From Phycisphaerae bacterium (GTDB taxonomy: Bacteria > Planctomycetota > Phycisphaerae > UBA1845): a DNA stretch of 37,068 nt. The notes under the pieces were generated by a model. That model had not been told where the DNA came from. It saw only the letters and a list, made by a program, of their open reading frames with translations, and made no database searches. The DNA is taken from positions 1 through 37,068 of the forward strand of contig JAJDDP010000035.1 of NCBI GenBank assembly GCA_029260235.1. Direction: 5' to 3'. Below are positions 26,242 through 34,812 of this stretch, one piece after another (within the stretch, counting starts at the first letter, position 1; every line of letters begins with the position of its first letter). Both the position numbers and the translations under genes were made by a program.

Positions 26242-27813
26242 ATGCAGGAAGTCAGCGAATACACGCGGTTTTGCCCGGATAATCCGAGTGTGATTATTTC
26301 GGATGCGGTCTGCGCTGCCCGTCGGCGGAGTCGCTTCCCTCAGTGCCCAGGCTGTCGCTTCAACGAAGACGAAACGCGTGAAGTAGTTACCGGAGTAGCC
26401 ATCTCCAACCGCGCCGTCCAGATCGACAAACGCCACGTTATCGAGCGCGTCTTCGTTGGCCATCAGGTGCTGGCGAAGTACCCCGAGCCCCTGAACGAAG
26501 ATGTCGCCTGGCTGATAGGCCATGCTGCGGCGTCGTATTTGCGCGGGTCGCTGCGCGGATTGGATCGATCTGATCCGAATTCGAGTTCCGTTGTGCTGGC
26601 CCGGGACGGGCGAAGCAGCGGCGAATCGTTGTCCAAAGCACTGGCGGAGGGCATCCGATCTACCGGGGCAACCGTGATCGATATCGCCAAGGTGGATCTT
26701 CCCCAAATGGTCTTCGCGGTGAATCGATTGGATGCTTGCGGCGGGCTGATGACCACGGGTAGCCACGCCCCCGCCGACTTCAACGGATTCAAAATTGTAG
26801 GCAAGGCCGGCCGTGCGGTCGCCCCGGAAACTGGGCTCGCCGACATCGCCCGCATTGCTCAGAACATGGTCAAGCATGACACCGGAATGGAAGGGGCGAT
26901 GCGGTCGCTGGACTTGAGCGATGAATACCGCTCTTCGGTGCGTGCCTATCTTCATCAGGTTCGCCCCATGAAGGTGGTGATCGACGCCTCGAACGGGATG
27001 GCAGGCCGGTGGCTGCCCTTCTTGTTGGGAGATATCGAGGGGCTGGATCTGATCATGATCAACGATGATCCTGAGGTCAGTTTCGCCCACGATCCCGATC
27101 CGCTAGAGCGAGAGAATCTCATTCAGCTTCGCGAGAAGGTGTTGGACACGGGGGCTGACTTTGGGGCATGCTTGGACTCGGATGCGAGCCGCATCGTCTT
27201 TGTGGACGACAACGGAGATGTTGTACGCAGCGACCTGATCACCGCGCTCTTGGTGGGCCCGGCGCTGGAACGGTTTCCGGCTTCGACCATCGTCCACGAC
27301 CTGCGCAGCAGCCGCGTCGTCATTGAAGAGATCAGAAATTCAGGTGGCGTGCCGCGCCGCGAGCGCGTGGGTCAGCCCTTTATCCAGAAGGCGATGGCTG
27401 AGTCCAAGGCTGCCTTTGGCGGCGGCCTGGGCGGGCGGTATTTCTTCCGAGAGAACCACAACTGCGACTCAGCTTCCCTGGCGATGGTGCAGATCATGAA
27501 CTTGATGTCTGCGCGTGGCATGGAGCTGAGCAGGCTAGTCAAACCGCTCCTCCGCTACGCGCACAGTGGACAACGCTACAGCAAGGTCAACGATGCTCAG
27601 GCGATTATCCGCAGAATCTCGGTCGAATATGTTGATGCTCGCGTTGACTTCTTGGATGGCGTGACCGTACGGAGCAAGGAATGGTGGTTTAATCTGCGGC
27701 AGAGTGCAACGCAGTTGACGCCGTCTTTGGGTTTGATCGTGGAAGCAGACAACGAAGAATTGATGCAACAAAAACTGGAGCAGGTCACCGCTCAAATTAT
27801 GGACTGCGACTAG
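26242..27813 (+). CDS. Divergent phosphoglucomutase/phosphomannomutase-like protein with N-terminal Cys4 motif
   Basis: A 523-residue member of the alpha-D-phosphohexomutase superfamily. GGAAGGG lies five bases before the chosen ATG. The first 40 residues contain four cysteines (C11, C24, C35, C38, the last pair as CPGC) that could bind zinc and are not part of normal mutases. The phosphoserine loop is TTGSHAPADFNG (S174) instead of TASHNP. The metal loop reads DSDASR (312-317), losing the third Asp of DGDxDR. The sugar loop GEMSGH is replaced by GGLGGR, and the phosphate loop is RQSAT near the C-terminus. The fold is clear but the changed active site makes ordinary mutase activity doubtful. 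It could be a regulatory or altered-specificity paralogue. Confidence 0.82.
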   Translation: MQEVSEYTRFCPDNPSVIISDAVCAARRRSRFPQCPGCRFNEDETREVVTGVAISNRAVQIDKRHVIERVFVGHQVLAKYPEPLNEDVAWLIGHAAASYLRGSLRGLDRSDPNSSSVVLARDGRSSGESLSKALAEGIRSTGATVIDIAKVDLPQMVFAVNRLDACGGLMTTGSHAPADFNGFKIVGKAGRAVAPETGLADIARIAQNMVKHDTGMEGAMRSLDLSDEYRSSVRAYLHQVRPMKVVIDASNGMAGRWLPFLLGDIEGLDLIMINDDPEVSFAHDPDPLERENLIQLREKVLDTGADFGACLDSDASRIVFVDDNGDVVRSDLITALLVGPALERFPASTIVHDLRSSRVVIEEIRNSGGVPRRERVGQPFIQKAMAESKAAFGGGLGGRYFFRENHNCDSASLAMVQIMNLMSARGMELSRLVKPLLRYAHSGQRYSKVNDAQAIIRRISVEYVDARVDFLDGVTVRSKEWWFNLRQSATQLTPSLGLIVEADNEELMQQKLEQVTAQIMDCD

Positions 27814-27861
27814 ATCGGCGTTTTGCTGACCGAGGCTGTGCTCTACGAACAAGGGGGGCGA

Positions 27862-29139
27862 ATGAAGGATCCGATACATTTGAACCTGAACTGCGGCGTG
27901 GAGATGGCTGCGGCTCCGATGCCCGGCAAACACGTTGTCGCCATGGAATTCCGCATTTTGAGCGGGACTGCCGAAGAGCCCGAGGACAAGTTGGGCTTGG
28001 CCCGTCTGGTCAAGGAAACTATCGACAAGGGAACAGGCAAGCGCAGCGGGCGCGAATTGCTGGACGCGTTTGATGATATTGGTGCGCCCACTGGTGCCTG
28101 GGTGGGCCGGGAAGCTGCGGGGTTTACTTGCATCTGTTTGCCGGAATTCCTGGAACAGGCCGTTGGGCTGCATGCTGAATTCTTGCGCACGCCGACCTTT
28201 CCCGAAGATGCGGTCAAGACTGCGATTGGCCTAACCGAACAGGAAATCGGGTCACTGGAAGATGATCCGCCTTCATTGGCGGACAAATACATCGAGCGAT
28301 ACGGCCTGGGCCCGGTGCTGGGACGATGCCCCCTTGGGGAGCGTCACACCTTGGCACAAATCGGGCGCGAGGACTTGGTTCAACACTGGCAGCAGCAGTA
28401 TTGTACGGGCCGCATGCAGTTCAGCATCGCCGGAGCAGTCGATCCTGATGCAGTCGCCAAGATTATTCAAACTCATTTCGACGGTTTTGGATCTGCGGCA
28501 CGGGTTGGCCGGGATGGCTGTGGATTTACGTTTGAACCAACCCGGAAGCACTACGACAAGAAGATCGAGCAGGAGCAAATCGCGCTTTGCTTCCCCGGGG
28601 CTGCGGTCGGCGACGACGATTACTCAGCCATGCGGATCATGTTGGGCGTGCTGTCGGGCGGAATGAGTGGTCGACTGTTCACCGAGGTGCGAGAGAAGCA
28701 AGGGTTGGCGTACGACGTTCACGCCATGGCTGAGAACCCCCGTGGGCAGGGCATGGTTTTTGTTGCCGCTTCCTGCAAACCCGATGTGGCCGACCAGACA
28801 TTCCGAACTTTGCTCCGAGAATTGGAACGGCTTAGCGAGGATCTAACCGACGACGAGGTCTCGCGTGCCCGCAGCCGAGTCATCGCCCGGGAAGAGACCA
28901 TGGCTGACATGACCCGTTCACGTCGGGGCACGCTAGCCGCCGATCTTTTCCACCATGGCCGACCCCGTTCTATCGATGAGCGGTTGGCAAAAATTCGCAA
29001 AGTCACTCGAGAAGATGTGATCGCCTATCTATCAAGCCATCCGCGCGACCGCATGAGTATTGTCACGCTTGGTCCGTGTGGATTAGCTGATGCCCAAACC
29101 GCCGACACGATTGGAGCCTTGCCAAATGAAGACGGATAA
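27862..29139 (+). CDS. M16-family peptidase homologue, non-catalytic subunit
   Basis: A 425-residue M16B (processing-peptidase-like) protein. The ATG at 27862 follows an AGGGGGG ribosome site. Where active members have HxxEH it reads R48-L-V-K51-E52 (GLARLVKETIDKGT), so the zinc site is lost. The second half keeps a good glycine-rich loop and GGMSGRLFTEVREKQG, the segment that usually grips substrate. It overlaps the following active M16 gene by 14 bases, so the two are surely coupled and probably form a heterodimer like the alpha/beta mitochondrial processing peptidase. No signal peptide is visible. Substrate unknown. Confidence 0.9.
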   Translation: MKDPIHLNLNCGVEMAAAPMPGKHVVAMEFRILSGTAEEPEDKLGLARLVKETIDKGTGKRSGRELLDAFDDIGAPTGAWVGREAAGFTCICLPEFLEQAVGLHAEFLRTPTFPEDAVKTAIGLTEQEIGSLEDDPPSLADKYIERYGLGPVLGRCPLGERHTLAQIGREDLVQHWQQQYCTGRMQFSIAGAVDPDAVAKIIQTHFDGFGSAARVGRDGCGFTFEPTRKHYDKKIEQEQIALCFPGAAVGDDDYSAMRIMLGVLSGGMSGRLFTEVREKQGLAYDVHAMAENPRGQGMVFVAASCKPDVADQTFRTLLRELERLSEDLTDDEVSRARSRVIAREETMADMTRSRRGTLAADLFHHGRPRSIDERLAKIRKVTREDVIAYLSSHPRDRMSIVTLGPCGLADAQTADTIGALPNEDG

Positions 29140-30376
29140 CCACTTCGGCGCCCACACCCTGCCAAACGGATTGCGGATTGTCGTTGAGCAGATGCCCGAT
29201 ACGCGCTCGGTGGCGGCTGGGTTCTTAGCCCGGACCGGAGCGCGGGACGAGGTTCCAGAATTAGCGGGCATATCGCATTTTCTCGAACACATGTGCTTCA
29301 AGGGGACTACTAATCGCACCTGGGAACAAATCAACACCGAGTTCGACGACATCGCCGTCGATTACAACGCCTTCACCAGCGAAGAGCGAACGTTCTATTA
29401 TGGCTGGGTGCAGACCGAGAACCTCGAGAAGCAGATTGAGCTGTTGGCGGACATGATGCGCTCTCGGTTGCCGGCTGAAGAGTTCGACATGGAGAAGAAG
29501 GTGGTCTTGGACGAGATCGCCCGCTCGAACGATCAGCTCATGCATGTCGCTTATGACTTCCTGCACAACACCGCCTTTGACGGTCATCCGCTCGGTTGGC
29601 CAGTGCTGGGCCATGATGCTACGGTCGAGGCGCTGACCCGGGAGCAAATGTCAGCCTATTACCAAGAGCGCTATGCTCCCAATAACTTGATCCTCATCGC
29701 AGCCGGCGATGTCACTCTGGAGCGTGTCATTGAACTTGCCGAGAAATTCTGCGGCCAATGGGAGAGCGGCCCTGCCAAGCCGGAACGGCAAACGCCGAAG
29801 ATGAAGGTTGGTTCTGTCCTCAAGCAGCTCGATCAGTTCGGGCAGCAGATCGTCGCCCTGTGTTATCCGGCTCCGTCCTCGGTCGATCCGCTCCATGAGA
29901 CCGCCAACGCAGCTGCCAGCATCCTGGGTGGTCAGAATTCCCGCTTCTTCTGGAATATCGTTCAAGAAGGGATCAGCCCGGACGCCTCGTGTTATCGGAT
30001 TCCCTACTGCGATTACGGCATGACCCTGCTGTGGGGCCAAGCTGACCCACAAAACTGCGAACGACTGCTCGAAGCGATGCAATCTCAGGCTGAAAAGATC
30101 GGTACAAGCAAGGTGGACGAGCAAGAGGTTCAGCGGGTCAAGAACAAGCGGCGTACATCGCTGGCCGTCGAATCCGAGGCGCCATACTACCGGTTGGTGC
30201 AGATCATGGGCGATGTCGATCTGCTCGGCGCCCCGCGGAGCATCGATCAGCGGCTGGCGGATGTGGATGCGATCACCGTCGATCGCATCGCCGAGTATTT
30301 TGAAAGCTATCCATTCGATGCCCAAGATCGACTATTGATCAGCGTGGGACCAAGGGACTGGCAGGGTCAAAACTAG
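29126..30376 (+). CDS. M16-family zinc peptidase, catalytic subunit
   Basis: A 416-residue M16B metallopeptidase. The inverted zinc motif is intact as H51-F-L-E54-H55 in ISHFLEHMCFKGT, with a distal Glu ligand (about E130) in EKKVVLDEI. The second half is degenerate where its partner is well preserved (LGGQNSRFFWNIVQEG instead of a GGMSSRLF-type loop), supporting a complementary pair. I start at the ATG at 29126, which has GGAG nine bases upstream and overlaps the end of the partner gene. Likely cytoplasmic, acting on peptides. Confidence 0.93.
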   Translation: MKTDNHFGAHTLPNGLRIVVEQMPDTRSVAAGFLARTGARDEVPELAGISHFLEHMCFKGTTNRTWEQINTEFDDIAVDYNAFTSEERTFYYGWVQTENLEKQIELLADMMRSRLPAEEFDMEKKVVLDEIARSNDQLMHVAYDFLHNTAFDGHPLGWPVLGHDATVEALTREQMSAYYQERYAPNNLILIAAGDVTLERVIELAEKFCGQWESGPAKPERQTPKMKVGSVLKQLDQFGQQIVALCYPAPSSVDPLHETANAAASILGGQNSRFFWNIVQEGISPDASCYRIPYCDYGMTLLWGQADPQNCERLLEAMQSQAEKIGTSKVDEQEVQRVKNKRRTSLAVESEAPYYRLVQIMGDVDLLGAPRSIDQRLADVDAITVDRIAEYFESYPFDAQDRLLISVGPRDWQGQN

Positions 30377-30445
30377 ACAGGGCCGCCCTCCATAGGCAGC
30401 AACCCAATAAGACTCGAAATCAAAAGAGGACCAAGCGGACCAGGG

Positions 30446-31531
30446 ATGAGCACCACCAAGCTACTCGAAGTACGAAGAATTTACTCAGCCGACCCACTCC
30501 GGGCGCCGGCGGTGAGCATCGCCTCCCCTTCCCGGATTCCGGTCAGCATGGTCGGCCTGCTTACCCTGGCCATCGCAGGGGCGTGGATATATGCCGCGTG
30601 GTTTCCGGCAGACAAGTTCATGACCGTTGCTCTGTTCAGGACCGAGCTAAATCAGCCGGGCGGGATCCTCGGTTCGTCGGGTTTATTCGGTGCCCCTCCG
30701 CCAGAATTGGCCAACCCAACCCCGCCGGAGGGCGAAGAATCGGTGAATGGCGAAGAGGAAGAGGGCGATGAGCCAGCGGTTGTTGGCCCTACCATTGAGG
30801 AGCTGAGAACCGAGGCAAGGAGGATTACAACACACTTGGTAGCTGACATGATGCTCTGGCTCACGGTGATGACCGTCGCAGGCTATTACTTGGCGTTTTC
30901 CGCCGGCGCTGCCATCTCCGGCTTACCCACAGTCGATCATGCCAAGCGACGTCCCCTGCTCATGATGGCCACCATCCTGGCCATGGCGGGCTGTTGGATC
31001 GGTTGGCGCTTGTGGAACTTTGATCCGGTTGGCTGGGGCGAAGCAAGCCTGAGCGATTCGCGGGCTGAGATAGCCCTTGCCGTTGTAGTGGCACTCGTTT
31101 CGTTCCTCCTTGCAGCTACGTTGCCCCGGTCGGCAGCGGGCTTAGCGTCGCTCCTGCTTCTTGTAGCTCTAGGTTGCAGCGCGGTCTGGGTATTGGGGTG
31201 CGTGGGCGCGGAGGACCAGTGGGTTCCACCGTGGAAGGAGCTGAATCGCGGGTATCCAATCGAAGCGCCGCGGTTCGCAGCATTGGCTGGGCTGGCGATT
31301 GCGGTGCTAGCCGGCACCCAAGCTAGCCGTCATTTGAAGAAGCTCCGCTCAGTGGCCAACTGGGTGGTGTGCTTGGCTGTGCTCTCCACGGTGGTGGCCA
31401 TAGTCTATGCCGACCAATTTGGTGGATTTCAGCAGAATTCGCCCGGCATTGCCGTCTATGGCAAGATTGCCCTGGCCCAATTGGCTTACATCCCGGTTGT
31501 GGGTGGGGCGTTGCTGCTCAAGTTGCGCTAG
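30446..31531 (+). CDS. Polytopic membrane protein of unknown function
   Basis: A 361-residue protein with about eight hydrophobic segments: one near residues 36-55, then a Gly/Pro and strongly acidic loop (PEGEESVNGEEEEGDEP), followed by seven closely spaced helices to the C-terminus. No catalytic or transport motif is recognised. It follows the M16 pair after 69 bases in the same direction. It may belong to a lineage-specific family. Confidence 0.78.
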   Translation: MSTTKLLEVRRIYSADPLRAPAVSIASPSRIPVSMVGLLTLAIAGAWIYAAWFPADKFMTVALFRTELNQPGGILGSSGLFGAPPPELANPTPPEGEESVNGEEEEGDEPAVVGPTIEELRTEARRITTHLVADMMLWLTVMTVAGYYLAFSAGAAISGLPTVDHAKRRPLLMMATILAMAGCWIGWRLWNFDPVGWGEASLSDSRAEIALAVVVALVSFLLAATLPRSAAGLASLLLLVALGCSAVWVLGCVGAEDQWVPPWKELNRGYPIEAPRFAALAGLAIAVLAGTQASRHLKKLRSVANWVVCLAVLSTVVAIVYADQFGGFQQNSPGIAVYGKIALAQLAYIPVVGGALLLKLR

Positions 31532-31619
31532 GTTTGGTTTCCATTTCTCAACCCAAGAGAATATGCTTGAGGCTGGCGACTCTGGGTCAGCCGAGCCTAT
31601 CCAATTTGGGGACTAAGCT

Positions 31620-32318
31620 ATGAAGAATCCGAAATTTGACGTCTTGTTCCTCGACTTCTACGGCACGGTGACGGGTGGGGACCGCCAGGCTGTTGAGGAT
31701 GCTTCGGTCCAGGTCGTGGCTGAGCTAGGGCTAGCCATGAGCGGGGCGGAGTTTGCAGAGGCGTGGGGGCGATTATTCTTCACGGCGGCGGATGACCGCA
31801 ATCATCAGCGTTTCGCCAACCTCTACGAAATCGAATGCGAAAGCCTGGTTGCTACGCTCGAATCCCTCGGTCACCGTGGCGTTGATCCTGAGCCTTTTGT
31901 GAATCCGCTCAAAGCCTACTGGGCCAGTCCCTCGATTCAGCCCGAGGCCGCCGAGGCGTTGGCGGCAATGCCCATCCCCATCTGCTTAGTGTCAAACGCC
32001 GACACTGCCGACCTGCTCAGCGCAGTCGAGCGCCACAGCCTCCGCTTTGAGCACATCATCACCTCTGAAGAGGCACAGTGTTACAAGCCCGACCCCGCCA
32101 TTTTTCGGCAAGCGATGGCAGCCATGGACGTGGCTCCAGATCGCGTCATTCATGCCGGGGACTCGTTGCATGCTGACGTGAATGGAGCCGAGCAGCTGGG
32201 AATCACCACCGCTTGGGTCTGCAGAGAGGGCCGAATTTTTGATGTCGGCGAGAAGAAACCGGACCACAAGGTTAGCTGCCTAAAGGAGTTAGGAGAAATC
32301 ATCGGATCTGGCGCTTGA
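31620..32318 (+). CDS. HAD-superfamily hydrolase (subfamily IA)
   Basis: A 232-residue HAD-like hydrolase with a helical cap. Motif I is LDFYGTVT: nucleophile D12 is present, but the usual second Asp is Tyr, as in L-2-haloacid dehalogenases. Motif II is VSNAD, motif III the Lys in CYKPDP, and motif IV AGDSLHADVNGA. The mix of a dehalogenase-type motif I and a phosphatase-type motif IV leaves the reaction open. GGGGA lies eight bases before the ATG. It is followed by a well-formed promoter for the next gene, so it ends its transcription unit. Confidence 0.88.
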   Translation: MKNPKFDVLFLDFYGTVTGGDRQAVEDASVQVVAELGLAMSGAEFAEAWGRLFFTAADDRNHQRFANLYEIECESLVATLESLGHRGVDPEPFVNPLKAYWASPSIQPEAAEALAAMPIPICLVSNADTADLLSAVERHSLRFEHIITSEEAQCYKPDPAIFRQAMAAMDVAPDRVIHAGDSLHADVNGAEQLGITTAWVCREGRIFDVGEKKPDHKVSCLKELGEIIGSGA

Positions 32319-32324
32319 CCGAGT

Positions 32325-32353
32325 TTGCCGGAATGCTAAAGACGTGATATACT
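32325..32353 (+). promoter_or_regulatory. Sigma70-type promoter
   Basis: TTGCCG and TATACT are separated by 17 nt, predicting a start near 32360, about 52 bases before the TPR protein gene. Confidence 0.55.
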
Positions 32354-32411
32354 TAACGAGAGTCAACTATTTCGATTGTTAGCAATTCTTGCGGGCCAAA
32401 GGGATTCTGGC

Positions 32412-33938
32412 ATGATCGAGCAACCCGGGACGAGCAGACTAGGCCTGTTGGCGGTCTTCATGGCAGCCATTCTGCTCGCGGATGTTTGCTTGGCAGGTCC
32501 GCCAAAGAAGAGCGCGCACCGCAAATCTTCGCCGCGCATCAGGCCAACTAAGGTCGTGCGCCCGCGCCCGTCTCAGTCGAGCATCAGAAAGCCGTCAAAG
32601 AGCAGCCCGCGAACGCGTTTTGTCAAACCTAGCTCGACCTCTCGGCGAAGCAGCTACACGCCGATTCGTCCGAACACGAGTAATCGTCGCACGCCGACGT
32701 ACACGCCAATTCGTCCCGCCAACCGAGGCAGCCGCTCCCAGGCAGGGACTCACCGCAATAATGTGCGGAATGGCTTGGGTGGTCGGCAGCCCGGTTCGGG
32801 GAATCACCAGCCCACACGGTTTCTTACGCCACGACATTCGACAACGCTCAGCAGTTCCGGGCGAGCGATCAGTTCAAGCAGTCCGGTAATCCGGACCCAG
32901 CACGGTACGATTCCCACTCTTGTTGGCAGGGAGCACCGACCCATTTTCGATCCACAGCCCAATCGCCGTGGCGTAGGGACTTCGCATATCACTAATCGGA
33001 CACCAAGGAGCAACTCCCACCCCCATGTTCCGCGGTACGATTCGCATCGGACGGGCGGCTTGGTCGTCCAACGCCATGGAGATAGTTCCATCCATAGCTC
33101 ACGCGTCGGTTCGAGGTACTATGCACCGCGAAGCCACCACAATCGCAGAGGCGTTCGCAGCTTCTGCGGCTCATCCTATGTGCGGGGTCACCGTTACCCG
33201 GTTTCCTCCTATGGGAGCTATTCGTACAGGCCCTCCCTGAGTTGGCCCAGATACGAATCAACCGTCGTCTATCGTGATGTTGAATACGTCGACCGCATCA
33301 TCGAGCCGCTGCCGGTGGCTGAAGCGTGGTTGGCTGACGAAACCGTGGTCGAACCAGGATTGGCTATCTTGCCCGGAGCAGACGAAGCCCGGCAGCAATC
33401 GCTCGTACCGCTTCAACAGGGCGACCAGGCCTTCCGGGCTGGTCAATACGGCGAAGCCCGCCGTCATTACATCCGGGCACAGATCGAGTACACCTATTTC
33501 GGCGAGGCGTTGCTAGCTTATGCCATAACTCATTTCGCCGAGCAGGAGTTTGGATTGGCTGCCCTCACCATGCGTCGGGCACTGGCTCACTCTCCAGATT
33601 TGATCCACAACCCAATCGATCTGGTGCGATTCTATGGCGACGGGGCCAAGCTGGATGCTCACCATGAGCTGCTGCAGAACTACCTTGTCCAGAACCCCGC
33701 TTACACCGACGGTTGGCTGTTGCTGGCCTATGTTCGATTTGCCCAGGGTGATCCCAGCGGGGCGTTGTCTGCGCTCGACCGCGTCTTGGCCATTGGCCCG
33801 GCTGAGACGGTGGGCCAATTGCTCCGCGATGCGGTCATCGCTGTCCTGGACGCAGGCCCAGCCCCTGAGCAATCCGGCGTGCAGGTTCCGCCCATCAGAA
33901 ACTCGATGTTCGCATCTTTGCCAACCATGCCTGAATAA
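32412..33938 (+). CDS. Exported Arg/Ser/Pro-rich protein with C-terminal TPR domain
   Basis: A 508-residue predicted secreted protein. The ATG at 32412 has AAAGGG about nine bases upstream and begins a signal peptide cleaved near CLA-G (residue 28). Residues 30-290 are very basic, rich in Arg, Ser, Pro, His and Thr, with short repeats such as YTPIRP (twice). Such a tract is likely disordered and could bind polyanions. The last 190 residues hold tetratricopeptide-type helices (AFRAGQYGEARRHYIRAQ and GWLLLAYVRFAQGDPSGALSAL). Similar basic-tract plus TPR proteins are seen in planctomycetes. Function unknown; a cell-envelope scaffold is a guess. Confidence 0.8.
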   Translation: MIEQPGTSRLGLLAVFMAAILLADVCLAGPPKKSAHRKSSPRIRPTKVVRPRPSQSSIRKPSKSSPRTRFVKPSSTSRRSSYTPIRPNTSNRRTPTYTPIRPANRGSRSQAGTHRNNVRNGLGGRQPGSGNHQPTRFLTPRHSTTLSSSGRAISSSSPVIRTQHGTIPTLVGREHRPIFDPQPNRRGVGTSHITNRTPRSNSHPHVPRYDSHRTGGLVVQRHGDSSIHSSRVGSRYYAPRSHHNRRGVRSFCGSSYVRGHRYPVSSYGSYSYRPSLSWPRYESTVVYRDVEYVDRIIEPLPVAEAWLADETVVEPGLAILPGADEARQQSLVPLQQGDQAFRAGQYGEARRHYIRAQIEYTYFGEALLAYAITHFAEQEFGLAALTMRRALAHSPDLIHNPIDLVRFYGDGAKLDAHHELLQNYLVQNPAYTDGWLLLAYVRFAQGDPSGALSALDRVLAIGPAETVGQLLRDAVIAVLDAGPAPEQSGVQVPPIRNSMFASLPTMPE

Positions 33939-34032
33939 GGTGGATGATCGCAGCTCTTGTTGCGAGCCAATTTTGCCGTCCTGCCTTGGTTTAAGAATTG
34001 ACGAGGCCGACGCACCGCTTAAGATCATTGGC

Positions 34033-34611
34033 ATGGTGCGATTGATCCAGCTTCAAATCGTTCTGCTGATCGCTTGTGCGGGCTGTCATCGCCCAGTCAA
34101 GCCGGTCGAACCCCTCACCCAAACTGTCAGCGTCGCAAACGCATCCGGTGTTGATCGGCTTTGGGAGGGCGCTCAGGAAGAGCTTCGGCGGCACCGGTTT
34201 AAGCTGGACCGCGTGGATCGACGCAGCGGCATCATCACCACTTTCCCGGTTACGAGCGAGAGTTTCTTTGAATTCTGGCGGCACGATGTAGACAGCAGCT
34301 ACGACCGCATGGAATCAACCCTGCGGACAGTGCGGCGAACAGTGACCATCAGGATCGACCAGGACGCCGAAGATTCGGCAGCCGTGTTGACCGTCACGGT
34401 GGCGCGCGACTTGTTCTCGACCCCAGAGCGGCAGTTTAACAGTTCAGCCGCTTCGTTGCGCGTTTTCAGCAGCGCCCTCCCGGGGGTGGCTGGGGAACCC
34501 AGACTCAGCCGTGCTGACGACTACTGGATTGCTGACGGCAGGGACGGAGCCATGGAACGCCGCTTGTTGGAACGCATCATCGAGCGGTCAGGCGTGTTCT
34601 TCAGCCCGTGA
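34033..34611 (+). CDS. Small predicted lipoprotein of unknown function
   Basis: A 192-residue protein beginning MVRLIQLQIVLLIACAGC; Cys15 (LIAC) or Cys18 would be lipidated. The mature part contains SGIITTFPVTSESFFEFWRH and alternating strands with many Arg and Asp, resembling lineage-specific planctomycete lipoproteins. No ribosome site is strong, so the start could differ slightly. It lies 94 bases after the TPR gene and probably shares its transcript. Confidence 0.72.
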   Translation: MVRLIQLQIVLLIACAGCHRPVKPVEPLTQTVSVANASGVDRLWEGAQEELRRHRFKLDRVDRRSGIITTFPVTSESFFEFWRHDVDSSYDRMESTLRTVRRTVTIRIDQDAEDSAAVLTVTVARDLFSTPERQFNSSAASLRVFSSALPGVAGEPRLSRADDYWIADGRDGAMERRLLERIIERSGVFFSP

Positions 34612-34681
34612 ACGGACAATCCCGGTTGCCCAAGCCCACACCCGCATTTGACGGCCCAGGCGTTGCGCTAGGCGCTGATCC

Positions 34682-34711
34682 TTGACAGCGTTGATCGGCC
34701 TCGGTTATATG
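34682..34711 (+). promoter_or_regulatory. Sigma70-type promoter of the ABC exporter operon
   Basis: A perfect TTGACA is followed after 18 nt by TATATG (34706-34711). Transcription would start near 34718, giving a leader of about 95 bases before the ATPase gene. Confidence 0.5.
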
Positions 34712-34812
34712 CTTGGTCCGCTCCTGCCGGGGCGAGGGTGATTTGCAGCCACCGAATTTGCGGCACTGGGTTGGGCTGCTTTGTGCGACAGGTTTTGGCG
34801 TAGTTGACAGAC

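Noticed and set aside
26203..27090. Minus-strand frame of 295 codons
   Set aside because: Antisense shadow of the phosphohexomutase-like gene.
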